Positions 1-8,351 of a stretch of DNA of 64,000 nucleotides are shown here, in pieces. The notes beneath the pieces are model-generated. The model saw only the letters and a list, made by a program, of their open reading frames with translations, had not been told where the DNA came from and ran no database searches. The stretch lies in NCBI RefSeq assembly GCF_026183895.1, contig NZ_JAPFQI010000002.1, positions 62,001 to 126,000 of the forward strand. The letters are read 5' to 3'. The DNA is from Sabulicella glaciei. Lineage in GTDB: Bacteria > Pseudomonadota > Alphaproteobacteria > Acetobacterales > Acetobacteraceae. The translations under genes and the position numbers were made by a program. How positions within the stretch are numbered: the first letter of the stretch is position 1; each line of letters starts with the position of its first letter.

Positions 1-638
1 CCGAGGAAGGCGCACTCCACGTCGCGCCATTCCGCGTGCATGCGGTGCGGCATGCCGGTCTGGTAGTTCGGCTTGCGCTCGCGCAGCCGGTACTCGTCCT
101 CCGAATGATAGGCGATGCGGCGGCGGCCGGAGCGCATCACCGCCTCCAGCCCTGCATCGTCCTCGATCATCAGGTCGCCCGTGGAGGAGCCGGCGAAGAC
201 CTTGATGGCGCAGACATTCTCCTCCACCTCCAGCGCGGCGAGCTCGGGGATGTTGCGCCGCGTCGCGCCGACATAGAGCCCCATGTCGCACCACGCCGTT
301 TCCTCGACGCGGCCGCGCTTCCAGGCGAGCTGCGCGGAGTCGGTGATGGCGGGGCTGGTGTTCGGCATGTCGAACACCGCAGTCAGCCCGCCCAACACCG
401 CCGCGCGGGTGCCGGTGCCGATCGTCTCGACCGAGGCGTCGCCCGGCTCGCGCAGATGGACATGCGCGTCCACCAGCCCGGGCAGCACGTGCAGCCCCTT
501 GCAATCCACCACCTCGCGCGCCTCGGCGGTGCGAAGGTCGCCCATGGCGGCGATGCGCCCGTCGCGCACGCCGAAGTCCAGCGCCTCGATGCCCCAGGGC
601 AGCACGGCCTTTCCGCCGCGAAGGATCAGGTCGAACAA
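1..638 (-). CDS. Dihydroorotase-family amidohydrolase, C-terminus beyond the window
   Basis: Metal-dependent cyclic amidohydrolase of the dihydroorotase/allantoinase type; the family hydrolyses or forms cyclic ureide/imide bonds in the cytosol. About 212 N-terminal residues are present. The zinc-binding signature VDAHVHLREPG lies near residue 60. A lysine in VCAIKVFAGSSTG fits the carbamylated bridging lysine, and a His follows in AYHSEDE. The start is taken as TTG at 638 (LFDLILRGGK), because the family normally begins just before the I-L-x-G-G strand and no ATG fits; GAG-rich sequence precedes it. It diverges from the gene at 696. Dihydroorotase versus allantoinase/hydantoinase cannot be settled from this half. 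Confidence 0.85.
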   Translation of the reverse strand, partial: MFDLILRGGKAVLPWGIEALDFGVRDGRIAAMGDLRTAEAREVVDCKGLHVLPGLVDAHVHLREPGDASVETIGTGTRAAVLGGLTAVFDMPNTSPAITDSAQLAWKRGRVEETAWCDMGLYVGATRRNIPELAALEVEENVCAIKVFAGSSTGDLMIEDDAGLEAVMRSGRRRIAYHSEDEYRLRERKPNYQTGMPHRMHAEWRDVECAFL

Positions 639-695
639 GGTGGCATTCTCCCGGCAAGTCGGGCGTAAACTGCGCCGGACAGGAGGAAAAATCCA

Positions 696-1532
696 TTGGC
701 CCAGCCCATCTGGCTCGAATGCGCGCTGAACGGCGCCTGGACGCGCGAGCGCCAGCCCCGGATTCCCGTCACGGTCGCGGAGATCGTCGAGGAAGGAGCC
801 GCCGCCGCCGCCGAGGGCGCGGCGATCCTGCATTTCCATGCCTATGACGAAACGACCGGCGAGCAGCGCGATGACTGGCAGATCTATGCCCGCATCATCG
901 AGGGGCTCAGCGCGCGCACCGACGCCATCCTGTATCCGACGGTTCCCGGCGAGGCGACGCACGCGCCGGACCGATTCGCACATATCCGCGAGCTTGCCGC
1001 GCGCGGCCTGCTGGAATGGACGGTGCTCGACCCGGGCAGCGTGAACCTCTCCGTGGCGGGCAGCCCGGGGCGGGGCGCGGTGTACCGCAATCCGCCGCGG
1101 GAGCTGGGGCCGATGGCGGGCTTCTGCGCGGAGCGGCGCCTGCATCCGGGCTACGCGATCTACGAGCCGGGCTTCACCCGCGCGGGGGCGGCGCTGGCGC
1201 GGCAGGCCGGGATGCCGACGCCGATCTACCGCTTCATGTTCAGCGACCGCTTCCTGTGGGGCTTCCCGCCGCGCCCGCGCTTCCTCGACGCGCATCTGGC
1301 GCTCCTGGCGGAATGCGATCCCGGCGCGCCCTGGATGGTGGCGGGTCTCGACGTGGACCTGTCGCCGCTGCTGGAGCACGCGGCGTCGCGTGGCGGCGGG
1401 TTGCGCGCGGGGCTGGAGGATGCGCCGCTGGGGACGGAGGCGAACAACGCCGCGCTGACCCGGGCCGCCGCGCGCCACGCCCGCCGCCTGGCGACGCCGA
1501 AGGAGATCCGCGCGGCGCTTCAGCCCAGATAG
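696..1532 (+). CDS. Beta-keto acid cleavage enzyme (BKACE, formerly DUF849)
   Basis: 278 aa. The BKACE/Kce family condenses a beta-keto acid with acetyl-CoA to give acetoacetate and a new CoA ester, using a Zn ion in a TIM barrel. Visible hallmarks are the N-terminal PVTVAEIVEE segment and the metal-binding HFHAYD motif near residue 47. The start is TTG at 696 with a clear AGGAGG nine bases upstream, so the TTG is well supported. The 3' end overlaps the end of the convergent amidotransferase gene by 13 bp. The natural keto acid is unknown: substrate specificity in this family varies widely. Confidence 0.85.
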   Translation: MAQPIWLECALNGAWTRERQPRIPVTVAEIVEEGAAAAAEGAAILHFHAYDETTGEQRDDWQIYARIIEGLSARTDAILYPTVPGEATHAPDRFAHIRELAARGLLEWTVLDPGSVNLSVAGSPGRGAVYRNPPRELGPMAGFCAERRLHPGYAIYEPGFTRAGAALARQAGMPTPIYRFMFSDRFLWGFPPRPRFLDAHLALLAECDPGAPWMVAGLDVDLSPLLEHAASRGGGLRAGLEDAPLGTEANNAALTRAAARHARRLATPKEIRAALQPR

Positions 1533-3271
1533 TCGAAGACGCTGCCTTCCGCCGGGACGCCCTCGACATGGCGCCGGTGCCACAGGGCGTAGAACAGGAG
1601 GTGCCAGGAGGCCGCGCCCTCGCGCTTGCCGGCGGCGGCGCGGAACAGCGCCTCCACCCGGCCGGGACGGCAGATCTCGGCGATGCTGTCCTGCCGCGCC
1701 ACCATTGGCCCCAGGCGCTCGGCATGGGCGGCGATCCAGGCGCCGACCGGCACGGTGAAACCCTGCTTGGGGCGGAAGGGCTCGCTGGCCGGGAAGTGGC
1801 GGCGCAGCCATTCACGCAGCAGCCACTTGCCCTGGCCGCGCCGCACCTTCAGCGCATCGGGCAGGCGGAAGCAGGCTTCGGCCATGCCGGGGTCGAGGAA
1901 GGGGGTCCGTCCCTCGACGCCATGCGCCATCAGGCAGCGATCCAGCTTCAGCAGCAGGTCATTGGGCAGCCAGTCCGCCACGTCCAGCGCCTGCGCCGCC
2001 TGCAGCCGGGTGCGCCCGCCCTCCGCCGCCTTGGCCTCCGCCGCCGCGATGCCGTCGCGCCAGGATCGCGGATCCTCGCGCAGCACGTCCAGCCGGTCGA
2101 AGGCCCCGCGCGCGCGCATGGCACGGCCCCAGCGCCACCAGGGGCGCATGGCGGCGCGGTAGCGGCCATAGCCGCCCAGCATCTCGTCCCCGCCCTCGCC
2201 GGAAAGCACGACCTTCACCTCCTCCCGCGCGCGGCGGGCGAGGAACCAGGAGGGGATGATGGCGTAATCCGCCGCCGGGTCGTCCATGCAGGCGACGATC
2301 TCCGGCAGGTGGCGCAGCACCATCGCCTCCGTCACCTCGACCTCCACGTGGCGGGCGCCGACGGCCTGGGCGGCGCGGCGCGCGGCCTCGCGCTCGTCGG
2401 CCGCGCCCTTCACGTCGAAGCCGGCGGTGAAGGCGGTGACGGGGTTCTCGTTCAGCCGCGCCATCATCGCCAGGACGGCGGCGCTGTCCGTCCCGCCTGA
2501 CAGGAACAGCCCATAGGGCACGTCGGAGCGCTGATGCAGCGAGACGCTTTCCCCGAAGGCGGCGTCGAAGCGGGCGATCGCCTCCTCCTCGCCGATGGTC
2601 TCGGGTCCGCCTTCGGGCAGGGCGAGGCGGCGGCGGCGCTCGGTCACGCGGCCATCGGCGATCGTGAGGCTTTCGCCCGGCAGGAGGCGGGTGATGCCCG
2701 ACAGGATCGTTTCCGCGCCGGTGGTGAACTGCAGCTGCAGCAACTCGTCGCGCGCTTCCTTCCGCACGCGCGGCGCGACGAGGCCGGCCGCGACCAGCGC
2801 CTGCATCTCCGAGGCGAAGGCGAGGCCGCCCGGCACCTCGGCCACGTAGAGCGGCTTGATGCCGAAGGGGTCACGCGCCAGCACCACCCGGCGATGCGCG
2901 CGGTCATGGAGGGCGATGGCGTACATGCCGCGCAGCCCCTCCACGAAGCCCAGCCCGTCGCGGCGATACAGGTGCAGCGGCGGCTCGCAGTCCGAGGCGG
3001 TGAGGCAGGACAGCCCGTTCGCGTCGCGCAACTCGCGGTAGTTGTAGATCTCGCCATTGGCGACCAGCGCCGCCCCGCCGGCCAGCAAGGGCTGCTGCCC
3101 GGTTTCGAGGTCGATGATGGAAAGCCGCGCATGGGCCAGGGCGGTGTTGCCGGCGACGTGGCAGCCCTGCCCGTCGGGGCCGCGATGCGCCAGGGCACGC
3201 GACAGCGCGTCGAGCACGCGGGGGTCCGGGTTCTCCCCGGCCCGCAGCGCCAGCCCCGCCAGCCCGCACAT
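1520..3271 (-). CDS. asnB: Asparagine synthetase-like glutamine amidotransferase
   Basis: 583 aa. Class II glutamine amidotransferase domain at about 1-200: it begins MCG, giving the N-terminal nucleophilic Cys after Met removal, with RGPDG at 30-34 and NGEIYN near 72. The Asn-synthase/PP-loop domain follows, with SGGTDS at 258-263. The reaction is glutamine-dependent amidation through an adenylated carboxylate. It is last in a five-gene glycan operon: its ATG shares one base with the stop of the preceding glycosyltransferase (TGATG). That context points to a glycan-cluster amidotransferase, as seen beside exosortase/PEP-CTERM polysaccharide genes, rather than the housekeeping asparagine enzyme; this is inference. 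Confidence 0.9.
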   Translation of the reverse strand: MCGLAGLALRAGENPDPRVLDALSRALAHRGPDGQGCHVAGNTALAHARLSIIDLETGQQPLLAGGAALVANGEIYNYRELRDANGLSCLTASDCEPPLHLYRRDGLGFVEGLRGMYAIALHDRAHRRVVLARDPFGIKPLYVAEVPGGLAFASEMQALVAAGLVAPRVRKEARDELLQLQFTTGAETILSGITRLLPGESLTIADGRVTERRRRLALPEGGPETIGEEEAIARFDAAFGESVSLHQRSDVPYGLFLSGGTDSAAVLAMMARLNENPVTAFTAGFDVKGAADEREAARRAAQAVGARHVEVEVTEAMVLRHLPEIVACMDDPAADYAIIPSWFLARRAREEVKVVLSGEGGDEMLGGYGRYRAAMRPWWRWGRAMRARGAFDRLDVLREDPRSWRDGIAAAEAKAAEGGRTRLQAAQALDVADWLPNDLLLKLDRCLMAHGVEGRTPFLDPGMAEACFRLPDALKVRRGQGKWLLREWLRRHFPASEPFRPKQGFTVPVGAWIAAHAERLGPMVARQDSIAEICRPGRVEALFRAAAGKREGAASWHLLFYALWHRRHVEGVPAEGSVFDYLG

Positions 3272-4290
3272 CAGGAACGACCCGCCATGGGGGCGACCTT
3301 GTGCAGGAGATCGTGCCACAGGGAAAGCACGGGAGCCTCCGCGTGCTCCTTCTCGAAGGCGGCGCGGCCGGCTTGGGCCAGGGCGGCGGCGCGGGCGGGC
3401 GAGGCCAGCACCTCGGCGATGCCGCGCGCCAGGGCCTCGGGGTTTTCGGGGGGGGCAAGGAGCCCCGTCTCCCCGTCGCGGATCAGCTCGCTCGGGCCCT
3501 GGGCGGCGGCGGCCACGACCGGGCACCCGGCGCCCCAAGCCTCCAGCACCATGTTGCCCAGGGGCTCGTGGCGGGAGGAGGAGACGAAGACATCCGAGGC
3601 GGCGAGCAGCGCGCCCACGTCGTCGCGCCAGCCGGGCAGGTGGACGCGGCCCTCCACGCCGCATTCGCGCGACAGCGCCTCCAGCGATGCGCGCTCCGGC
3701 CCTTCCCCTGCGATCACCAGCGTCGCCTCCGGCAGCAGGGCCACCGCGCGGATCAGCACGTCGAAGCCCTTGTTGCGATGGAGGCGCCCGAGGCCGAGCA
3801 GGCGCGGCGGAGTTCCGGGCAGCGCGGCAGGGGTGGCGCCTGCGTAGTCGGTGGCGAAGTTGGGCAGGTGGTGGACGCGCCCCGTAGGCCAGCCTTGCGC
3901 CGTGATCCAGCGCACGAGGTCGCGCGTGTTGGCGACGAGGTGGTCGCAGCTTCGGTAGTGGCGAAGGTCGTAATACCCGCCCAGCCGTCCCACCAGCACC
4001 CAGTCCCCCGCCGGCGCGTGACGGGCGGCGCGGTTCATCCAGGCCATCACCACGTCCGGCCGCCATTCCCGCAGGACGCGGCGGATGCGCGGCTTGGTCA
4101 GCAGGTCCAGCGGCCCGCCGAAGCCCAGCTGCACCGGGTCCAGCGCGGCGAGGCGCGCGGCCCGTTCCGCGTCGCGGCGGATCACCGGCAGCACCTCCAC
4201 CCCCGCGCGCGGCAGGGCGAGGCTCAGCCGCTCGAAGAAACGCTCCGCGCCGCCCATCCTCGCCCCGGCCATGAGGTTGGCGAGCCTCAC
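3271..4290 (-). CDS. Glycosyltransferase family 4
   Basis: 339 aa, GT-B fold. The N-terminal acceptor half begins VRLANLMAGARMGGAERFF, where the Gly-Gly-Ala-Glu motif is typical of GT4. The C-terminal nucleotide-sugar half has LHRNKGFDVLIRA and an E-x7-E motif in HEPLGNMVLEA. Start is GTG at 4290, chosen because it forms a GTGA overlap with the stop of the upstream gene and gives the normal GT4 N-terminus. It probably adds one sugar to a lipid-linked surface glycan at the cytoplasmic face of the inner membrane. Donor and acceptor are not readable from sequence. Confidence 0.9.
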   Translation of the reverse strand: MRLANLMAGARMGGAERFFERLSLALPRAGVEVLPVIRRDAERAARLAALDPVQLGFGGPLDLLTKPRIRRVLREWRPDVVMAWMNRAARHAPAGDWVLVGRLGGYYDLRHYRSCDHLVANTRDLVRWITAQGWPTGRVHHLPNFATDYAGATPAALPGTPPRLLGLGRLHRNKGFDVLIRAVALLPEATLVIAGEGPERASLEALSRECGVEGRVHLPGWRDDVGALLAASDVFVSSSRHEPLGNMVLEAWGAGCPVVAAAAQGPSELIRDGETGLLAPPENPEALARGIAEVLASPARAAALAQAGRAAFEKEHAEAPVLSLWHDLLHKVAPMAGRS

Positions 4291-5246
4291 GCGGCCAGCG
4301 CCTCGAAGCGCGAGGCGACCTCGTCCCAGGAGGGGCCGGGGCCGCGCCGCAGCGCTGCGCGATGAATGGCAAGCCAGGCCGTGTCGTCGGACAGCAAGCG
4401 ACGCGCCGCCGCGACGAAGCCCTCCGCGTCGCGCGCCACCACACCCGAAACGCCGTCCACCACCCGCTCCGCCACCGCGCCGCGATCCATCACGACGCAG
4501 GGCAGGCCCATGGCCTGCGCCTCGGCGAGGGCGAGGCAGAAGGTTTCGCCCGCATCGCCGGGGTAGAGCATGACCCGCGCCGCGAGCAGGGCTTCGCGCA
4601 GCGCGGGGCGGGGCAGGGGGGGCAGCACGCGCAACCCGGCCTCGCGCGCCGCTTCCAGCGCCGGGGCGGAACGGGCGGCGAGGCGGGAATCGCCGCCATA
4701 GGTCGCGGCGCCCGAATAGGCGCGGAACTCGCCGATGCCGATGCGCGGCCACAGCGTCGCCAACTCGGCGAGGCCGCGCAGCGGGGAGGAGGTGAAGACC
4801 GCCACGGGCGGCGGCGGGGCGCGCTCCGGCGCGGGCGCGTCGAAGGGCGGCGCCAGCGCCAAGGGGATGGAAACGCGCCGGCCCGGCAGCCAAGGCGGGA
4901 CGGTGGCGGCGTGGTGCGGGCCCAGCGTTGCCAGAACGGGCCGCGCCAGCAGCAGGGGCCAAAGGTGGCGCGGCTTCCGGAGGTAGCCTGCCGGATTGTG
5001 CAGCCACAGCACGCGCCGCCCGCGCGGCAGGACCCGGAACAGCCGTGGCACCCGCGCCGCCACCACGAGGTCGGCACGGGCGGGCATGGACGTCGCCTCG
5101 CCCTCGAAATGCAGCGTCAGCTCGTGGCCGCGCCGCTCGAATGCCTCGGCCAGCAGGGCGAAGGCGGTCTCCACCCCGCCCAGTGGGCGTTCGGTGATCG
5201 CGTCGGCGGTGATGCGCGGCCCCTCGTTGGCCAGCACGATCCTCAA
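4287..5246 (-). CDS. GT-B glycosyltransferase
   Basis: 319 aa. It begins LRIVLANEGPRITADAI and has PLGGVETAFALLAEA, the GG-x-E acceptor loop. The C-terminal donor site carries E-x7-E in GETFCLALAEAQAMGLP. Start is taken as TTG at 5246, which overlaps the stop of the preceding GT2 gene (TTGA), as in the other joints of this operon. The protein is shorter and more diverged than the neighbouring GT4. It is likely one sugar-adding step of the same glycan. Confidence 0.82.
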   Translation of the reverse strand: MRIVLANEGPRITADAITERPLGGVETAFALLAEAFERRGHELTLHFEGEATSMPARADLVVAARVPRLFRVLPRGRRVLWLHNPAGYLRKPRHLWPLLLARPVLATLGPHHAATVPPWLPGRRVSIPLALAPPFDAPAPERAPPPPVAVFTSSPLRGLAELATLWPRIGIGEFRAYSGAATYGGDSRLAARSAPALEAAREAGLRVLPPLPRPALREALLAARVMLYPGDAGETFCLALAEAQAMGLPCVVMDRGAVAERVVDGVSGVVARDAEGFVAAARRLLSDDTAWLAIHRAALRRGPGPSWDEVASRFEALAA

Positions 5247-6007
5247 GGGCGGTGCCTTTCCGGCTCCAGCCGGGCCTTGAGGTGGGACAGCAGCGGAAAC
5301 AGCCCGGCGCAGAGCGCGATCAGCAGGCCCCAGCCGCCTTCCCGGTAGCCCTTGCGGCCCACGTAGCACTTGATCGTGCGGCTGACGAAGCGCCGCACAT
5401 TGTCCGGCAGTGTGCCGATCTCGCCCGATGCCAGCAGATCCGCCGCCTTGGCGCTGGAATAGCGGTCGAGGCGCTTGAGCATGTCGGAGATGTCGCGGTC
5501 CAGCTCGTGCCGGATGCCGTGCATCTCGATGCGCTCGCCCTCCGTTCCGGTCCAGTCGAGGCCGGGATGGACGCGCTGCGCCCGCCAGTGCTTCGCGCCG
5601 CGCCGGAACAGGATGGGCTTCAGCGTGGTGCCGAAGGAGCCGCCCCAGCCATGCCGGATCAGCCGCCCGCCCACGTAGTTGTCGATCCGCACCCGGTGGA
5701 AGCCATGCGGGCTCCCGGCGATGACGCGTCGGATCTGCGTGCCCAGTTCGGACGGCACGCGCTCGTCGGCGTCCACCTCCAGGATCCACTCGCCCTCGCA
5801 GGCGGCGATGCCGGCATTGCGCCGGTCGCCTTCCAGCTCCCACGCGCCTTCCAGCACGCGCGCCCCGGCGGCGCGGGCCATGGCGGCGCTGCCGTCGGTC
5901 GAGCGGTCCAGAACCACCACGACCTCGTCGGCGAAGCCGAGCGACCCGAGGCAGTCGGGCAGCCGCGCCTCCTCGTTGCGCGCGACGACCAGGGCGGAAA
6001 GCTTCAT
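5243..6007 (-). CDS. Glycosyltransferase family 2 (WaaE/KdtX-like)
   Basis: 254 aa. GT-A fold: the N-terminal strand LSALVVARNEEARLPDCL is followed by the metal-binding acidic motif EVDADERV near residue 95. The C-terminal half, with FRRGAKHW and RYSSAKAADLL, resembles the WaaE/KdtX group that adds sugars to the LPS inner core. A hydrophobic stretch near the C-terminus (GWGLLIALCAGLFPLL) suggests membrane association. ATG at 6007 overlaps the GT9 stop (ATGA). Second gene of the operon. Confidence 0.88.
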   Translation of the reverse strand: MKLSALVVARNEEARLPDCLGSLGFADEVVVVLDRSTDGSAAMARAAGARVLEGAWELEGDRRNAGIAACEGEWILEVDADERVPSELGTQIRRVIAGSPHGFHRVRIDNYVGGRLIRHGWGGSFGTTLKPILFRRGAKHWRAQRVHPGLDWTGTEGERIEMHGIRHELDRDISDMLKRLDRYSSAKAADLLASGEIGTLPDNVRRFVSRTIKCYVGRKGYREGGWGLLIALCAGLFPLLSHLKARLEPERHRP

Positions 6008-6918
6008 GGGACGGCTTCCGGCGCCAGCAGCGCGCCTGCCGCGTGCAGCACCTGCGCGACGGAAAGCCGCTGCATGGGCGCCGCGCCGGGCGGCCCCTTG
6101 GCGAGCACGGCCCGCGCCCGCGCGCCCACCGGCGCGTATTCGCTCGCCGGGGTCGGGCCGAACAGGCCCAGCGTCGGCGCGCCCGCGGCGGCGGCGAGGT
6201 GCATCAGCCCGCTGTCGTTGCCGATGAACAGCGCGGCGCGGGACAGGACGGCGGCCGCCTCGGGCAGGGTCAACTGCCCGACAAGGTCCACCGCGCCCGG
6301 CAGGGCCGCGAGCACCGGCGCGGCCGCCGCGCGCTCCCCCGCGCCCGGCCCGCCCAGTATGGCGATGCGCGCCCCGGCCAGCGCCCCGTCCGGCGCGGTC
6401 AGCGCCTCCGCCACGGCGACGAAGCGCTCGGCGGGCCAGGTCTTGGTGCTCCAATTGGCGGTGGGGCCGAGCAGCAGCCAGTTCGCGCCAGGCAGCAGCG
6501 CTTCGGCGCGCGCGGCATCCGCCCCGTCCCACCACGCCACCGGGCGCGGTGCGGGCTGCACGCCCAGCGTAGCGGCGAGGTGCAGCAGGCGATGCCCCTC
6601 CCGCCGCCCGCCGCGCATCACCGCGCGCCGCCGCGCCAGCAGAGTCCAGGCGAGGGCGGAGCCGCGCAGATCCACCACGAGGTCCCAATGCGTCGCGGCC
6701 ACCTGTCGCCACAGCCCGAGCCAGTGGAGGGACCAGCGCTTCTTTTCCACGGGGATCAGCCGCTCCAGTCGCGGCATCCGCGCGAACACACCTTCCGCCA
6801 CCACGCCGCAGGCCACGGTGAAGCGCGCCTCGGGATACGCGCGCAGGAGGTGGTCGAGCAGCCCGGTGGACAAGACCGCGTCGCCGATGCGGGTGGAGGA
6901 CACGAAGAGGATGCGCAC
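6004..6918 (-). CDS. Glycosyltransferase family 9 (heptosyltransferase-like)
   Basis: 304 aa and first gene of the minus-strand glycan operon. The ADP-heptose:LPS heptosyltransferase family signature is visible as STRIGDAVLSTGLLDHLL at the N-terminus and GNDSGLMHLAAAAG in the C-terminal donor domain. Start is GTG at 6918 (VRILFVSSTRIGD), the usual family N-terminus; the only nearby ATG is in another frame. It likely adds a heptose or related sugar to LPS core or a secreted glycan. No promoter was identified in the short gap to the divergent ygfZ-like gene. Confidence 0.88.
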   Translation of the reverse strand: MRILFVSSTRIGDAVLSTGLLDHLLRAYPEARFTVACGVVAEGVFARMPRLERLIPVEKKRWSLHWLGLWRQVAATHWDLVVDLRGSALAWTLLARRRAVMRGGRREGHRLLHLAATLGVQPAPRPVAWWDGADAARAEALLPGANWLLLGPTANWSTKTWPAERFVAVAEALTAPDGALAGARIAILGGPGAGERAAAAPVLAALPGAVDLVGQLTLPEAAAVLSRAALFIGNDSGLMHLAAAAGAPTLGLFGPTPASEYAPVGARARAVLAKGPPGAAPMQRLSVAQVLHAAGALLAPEAVP

Positions 6919-6982
6919 GGCGCATCCCTTACCACGGCCTCCCCCCGTTGAACCCCCCTGCCAGCCCCGCCACATCCTTCCC

Positions 6983-7783
6983 ATGCCTGTCGCCCATCTC
7001 CCCGACCGCGCCGTCCTCGAACTCTCCGGCGAGGACCGGATTGCCTTCCTCCAGGGCCTCGTCAGCAACGACGTGGCGACGGGGGCGCCGGTCTGGGCGG
7101 CGCTGCTGACGCCCCAGGGCAAGTGGCAGGCGGATTTCTTCGTGGTGCCAGTGGAAGGCTCGCTGCTGCTGGACGTGGAGGCCGGGCAGGCCGAGGCAGT
7201 GCAGGCGCGGCTGCTGCGTTTCCGCCTCCGCTCCAAGGTGGGAGTGCGGGCGCGGCCTGAGCTTGCCGTCACCGCGGGCTGGGACGTCCCGGCCCCGCCC
7301 GGCGCCTTCGCCGATCCGCGCCTCCCCGAGGCGGGGTGGCGGCTGCTTTCGGACGCGCCGCCCGAGGCGGACGGGGCGGATTACGAGGCGCACCGGCTGC
7401 GCCTCGGCCTGCCTGGCGGCTCGCATGACCTGGAGGAGGGGCAGTCCATCCTGCTGGAAGCCGGGTTCGACGAGCTTCGCGGCGTGTCCTGGACCAAGGG
7501 CTGCTACATGGGCCAGGAGCTGACGGCGCGCACCCGCTATCGCGGCCTGGTGAAGCGCCGCCTCGTTCCCGTCCGCGTCGAGGGTGCGTTGCCGCCGCGC
7601 GGCACGCCCGTGCTGCGCGAGGGCGTGGAGGTGGGCGAGATGCGCTCCGGCCAGGGCGGCCGTGGCATGGCGGTGCTGCGCCTCGCAGCGCTGCGCGGGG
7701 AGGGGGCGCTGCGCTGCGGCGACGCCGTGCTGCATCCCGAGGTCCCGCAATGGATGCGCCTGCCGGAGGCCGCCGATGCGTGA
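6983..7783 (+). CDS. ygfZ: YgfZ/GcvT-family folate-binding protein
   Basis: 266 aa. Tetrahydrofolate-dependent protein that supports maturation or repair of Fe-S clusters. The family signature KGCYMGQELTARTRYRG is complete, including the conserved Cys. The N-terminal region DRAVLELSGEDRIAFLQGL is the standard GcvT-like beta strand leading to the folate fold. Start ATG at 6983 gives the normal family N-terminus. It overlaps the next gene by 8 bp. A well-conserved chromosomal gene with no oddities. Confidence 0.92.
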   Translation: MPVAHLPDRAVLELSGEDRIAFLQGLVSNDVATGAPVWAALLTPQGKWQADFFVVPVEGSLLLDVEAGQAEAVQARLLRFRLRSKVGVRARPELAVTAGWDVPAPPGAFADPRLPEAGWRLLSDAPPEADGADYEAHRLRLGLPGGSHDLEEGQSILLEAGFDELRGVSWTKGCYMGQELTARTRYRGLVKRRLVPVRVEGALPPRGTPVLREGVEVGEMRSGQGGRGMAVLRLAALRGEGALRCGDAVLHPEVPQWMRLPEAADA

Positions 7784-8228
7784 GGGTCCGGGGGTCTGGC
7801 CTCCGCCGCCCCTGGTGGTGGGTGGGCTGCTGCTCCTGGCTTACCTGGCCGGATGGGCGCTGCCGCTGCCCGTCCATCGCCCCCTGGCGGGTGCGGGCAT
7901 CACCCTTGCGATCCTGTCCCTCGCCTGGGGGCTCTGGGCGCTGGCGGTCATGCGCCGCGCCGGGACCGATCCGCGCCCCTTCACCCCGGACACGCAATTC
8001 GTGGGCACCGGGCCGTTCCGCTTTGGCCGCAACCCGATCTACCTGGGTTTCCTCGGCATCGCGGCCGGGTTGGCGCTGTGGTGGGGCCAGGCCTGGGGCT
8101 GGCTGGCCGTGCTGCTCGCCTTCCTGTGGCTGGACCGCGCCGCGGTGCGGAAGGAGGAGGCCTATCTGCGCGGGCGCTTCCCTGCCTCCTACCCGCCTTA
8201 TGCCGCCAAGGTCCGGCGCTGGGTCTGA
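7776..8228 (+). CDS. Membrane methyltransferase of the ICMT/PEMT type
   Basis: 150 aa integral membrane protein with about three to four hydrophobic helices (residues 13-31, 40-60, 95-120). The SAM-binding hallmark of the isoprenylcysteine carboxyl methyltransferase/phospholipid methyltransferase family is present as GPFRFGRNPIYLG, followed by a basic/acidic C-terminus (EEAYLRGRFP...YPPYAAKVRRW) typical of the group. The start codon lies inside the 3' end of the ygfZ-like gene, so the two are probably co-expressed. The methyl acceptor is unknown. Confidence 0.85.
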   Translation: MREGPGVWPPPPLVVGGLLLLAYLAGWALPLPVHRPLAGAGITLAILSLAWGLWALAVMRRAGTDPRPFTPDTQFVGTGPFRFGRNPIYLGFLGIAAGLALWWGQAWGWLAVLLAFLWLDRAAVRKEEAYLRGRFPASYPPYAAKVRRWV

Positions 8229-8307
8229 AGTCCCCGCGCGTCGGGTCTTGGTGCGCCCGCTTCGGGAGACGCGTCTGGCGCGTCAAGCTGCGTTTCGATC
8301 GAAAGTA

Positions 8308-8330
8308 GCGGGCCGGACGTGCCGGCCCGC
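8308..8330. terminator. 9-bp perfect hairpin between convergent genes
   Basis: GCGGGCCGG / CCGGCCCGC with a five-base loop, just downstream of the VWA gene (minus) and 80 bp past the membrane methyltransferase gene (plus). The minus-strand exit is TACTTTCG, with only a short T run. It fits a terminator serving one or both convergent units. Confidence 0.6.
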
Positions 8331-8351
8331 CACGGAAGGCATCGGCCCTTT

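Noticed and set aside
1016-2500. Long plus-strand frame opposite the amidotransferase gene
   Set aside because: It is rich in A/G/R/Q, has no recognisable motif, and mirrors the well-supported minus-strand amidotransferase; high GC makes such antisense frames open.
5252-6982. Plus-strand frame continuous with the ygfZ-like gene
   Set aside because: The sequence before residue MPVAHLPD is low-complexity and antisense to two glycosyltransferase genes; the family start at 6983 is clear.
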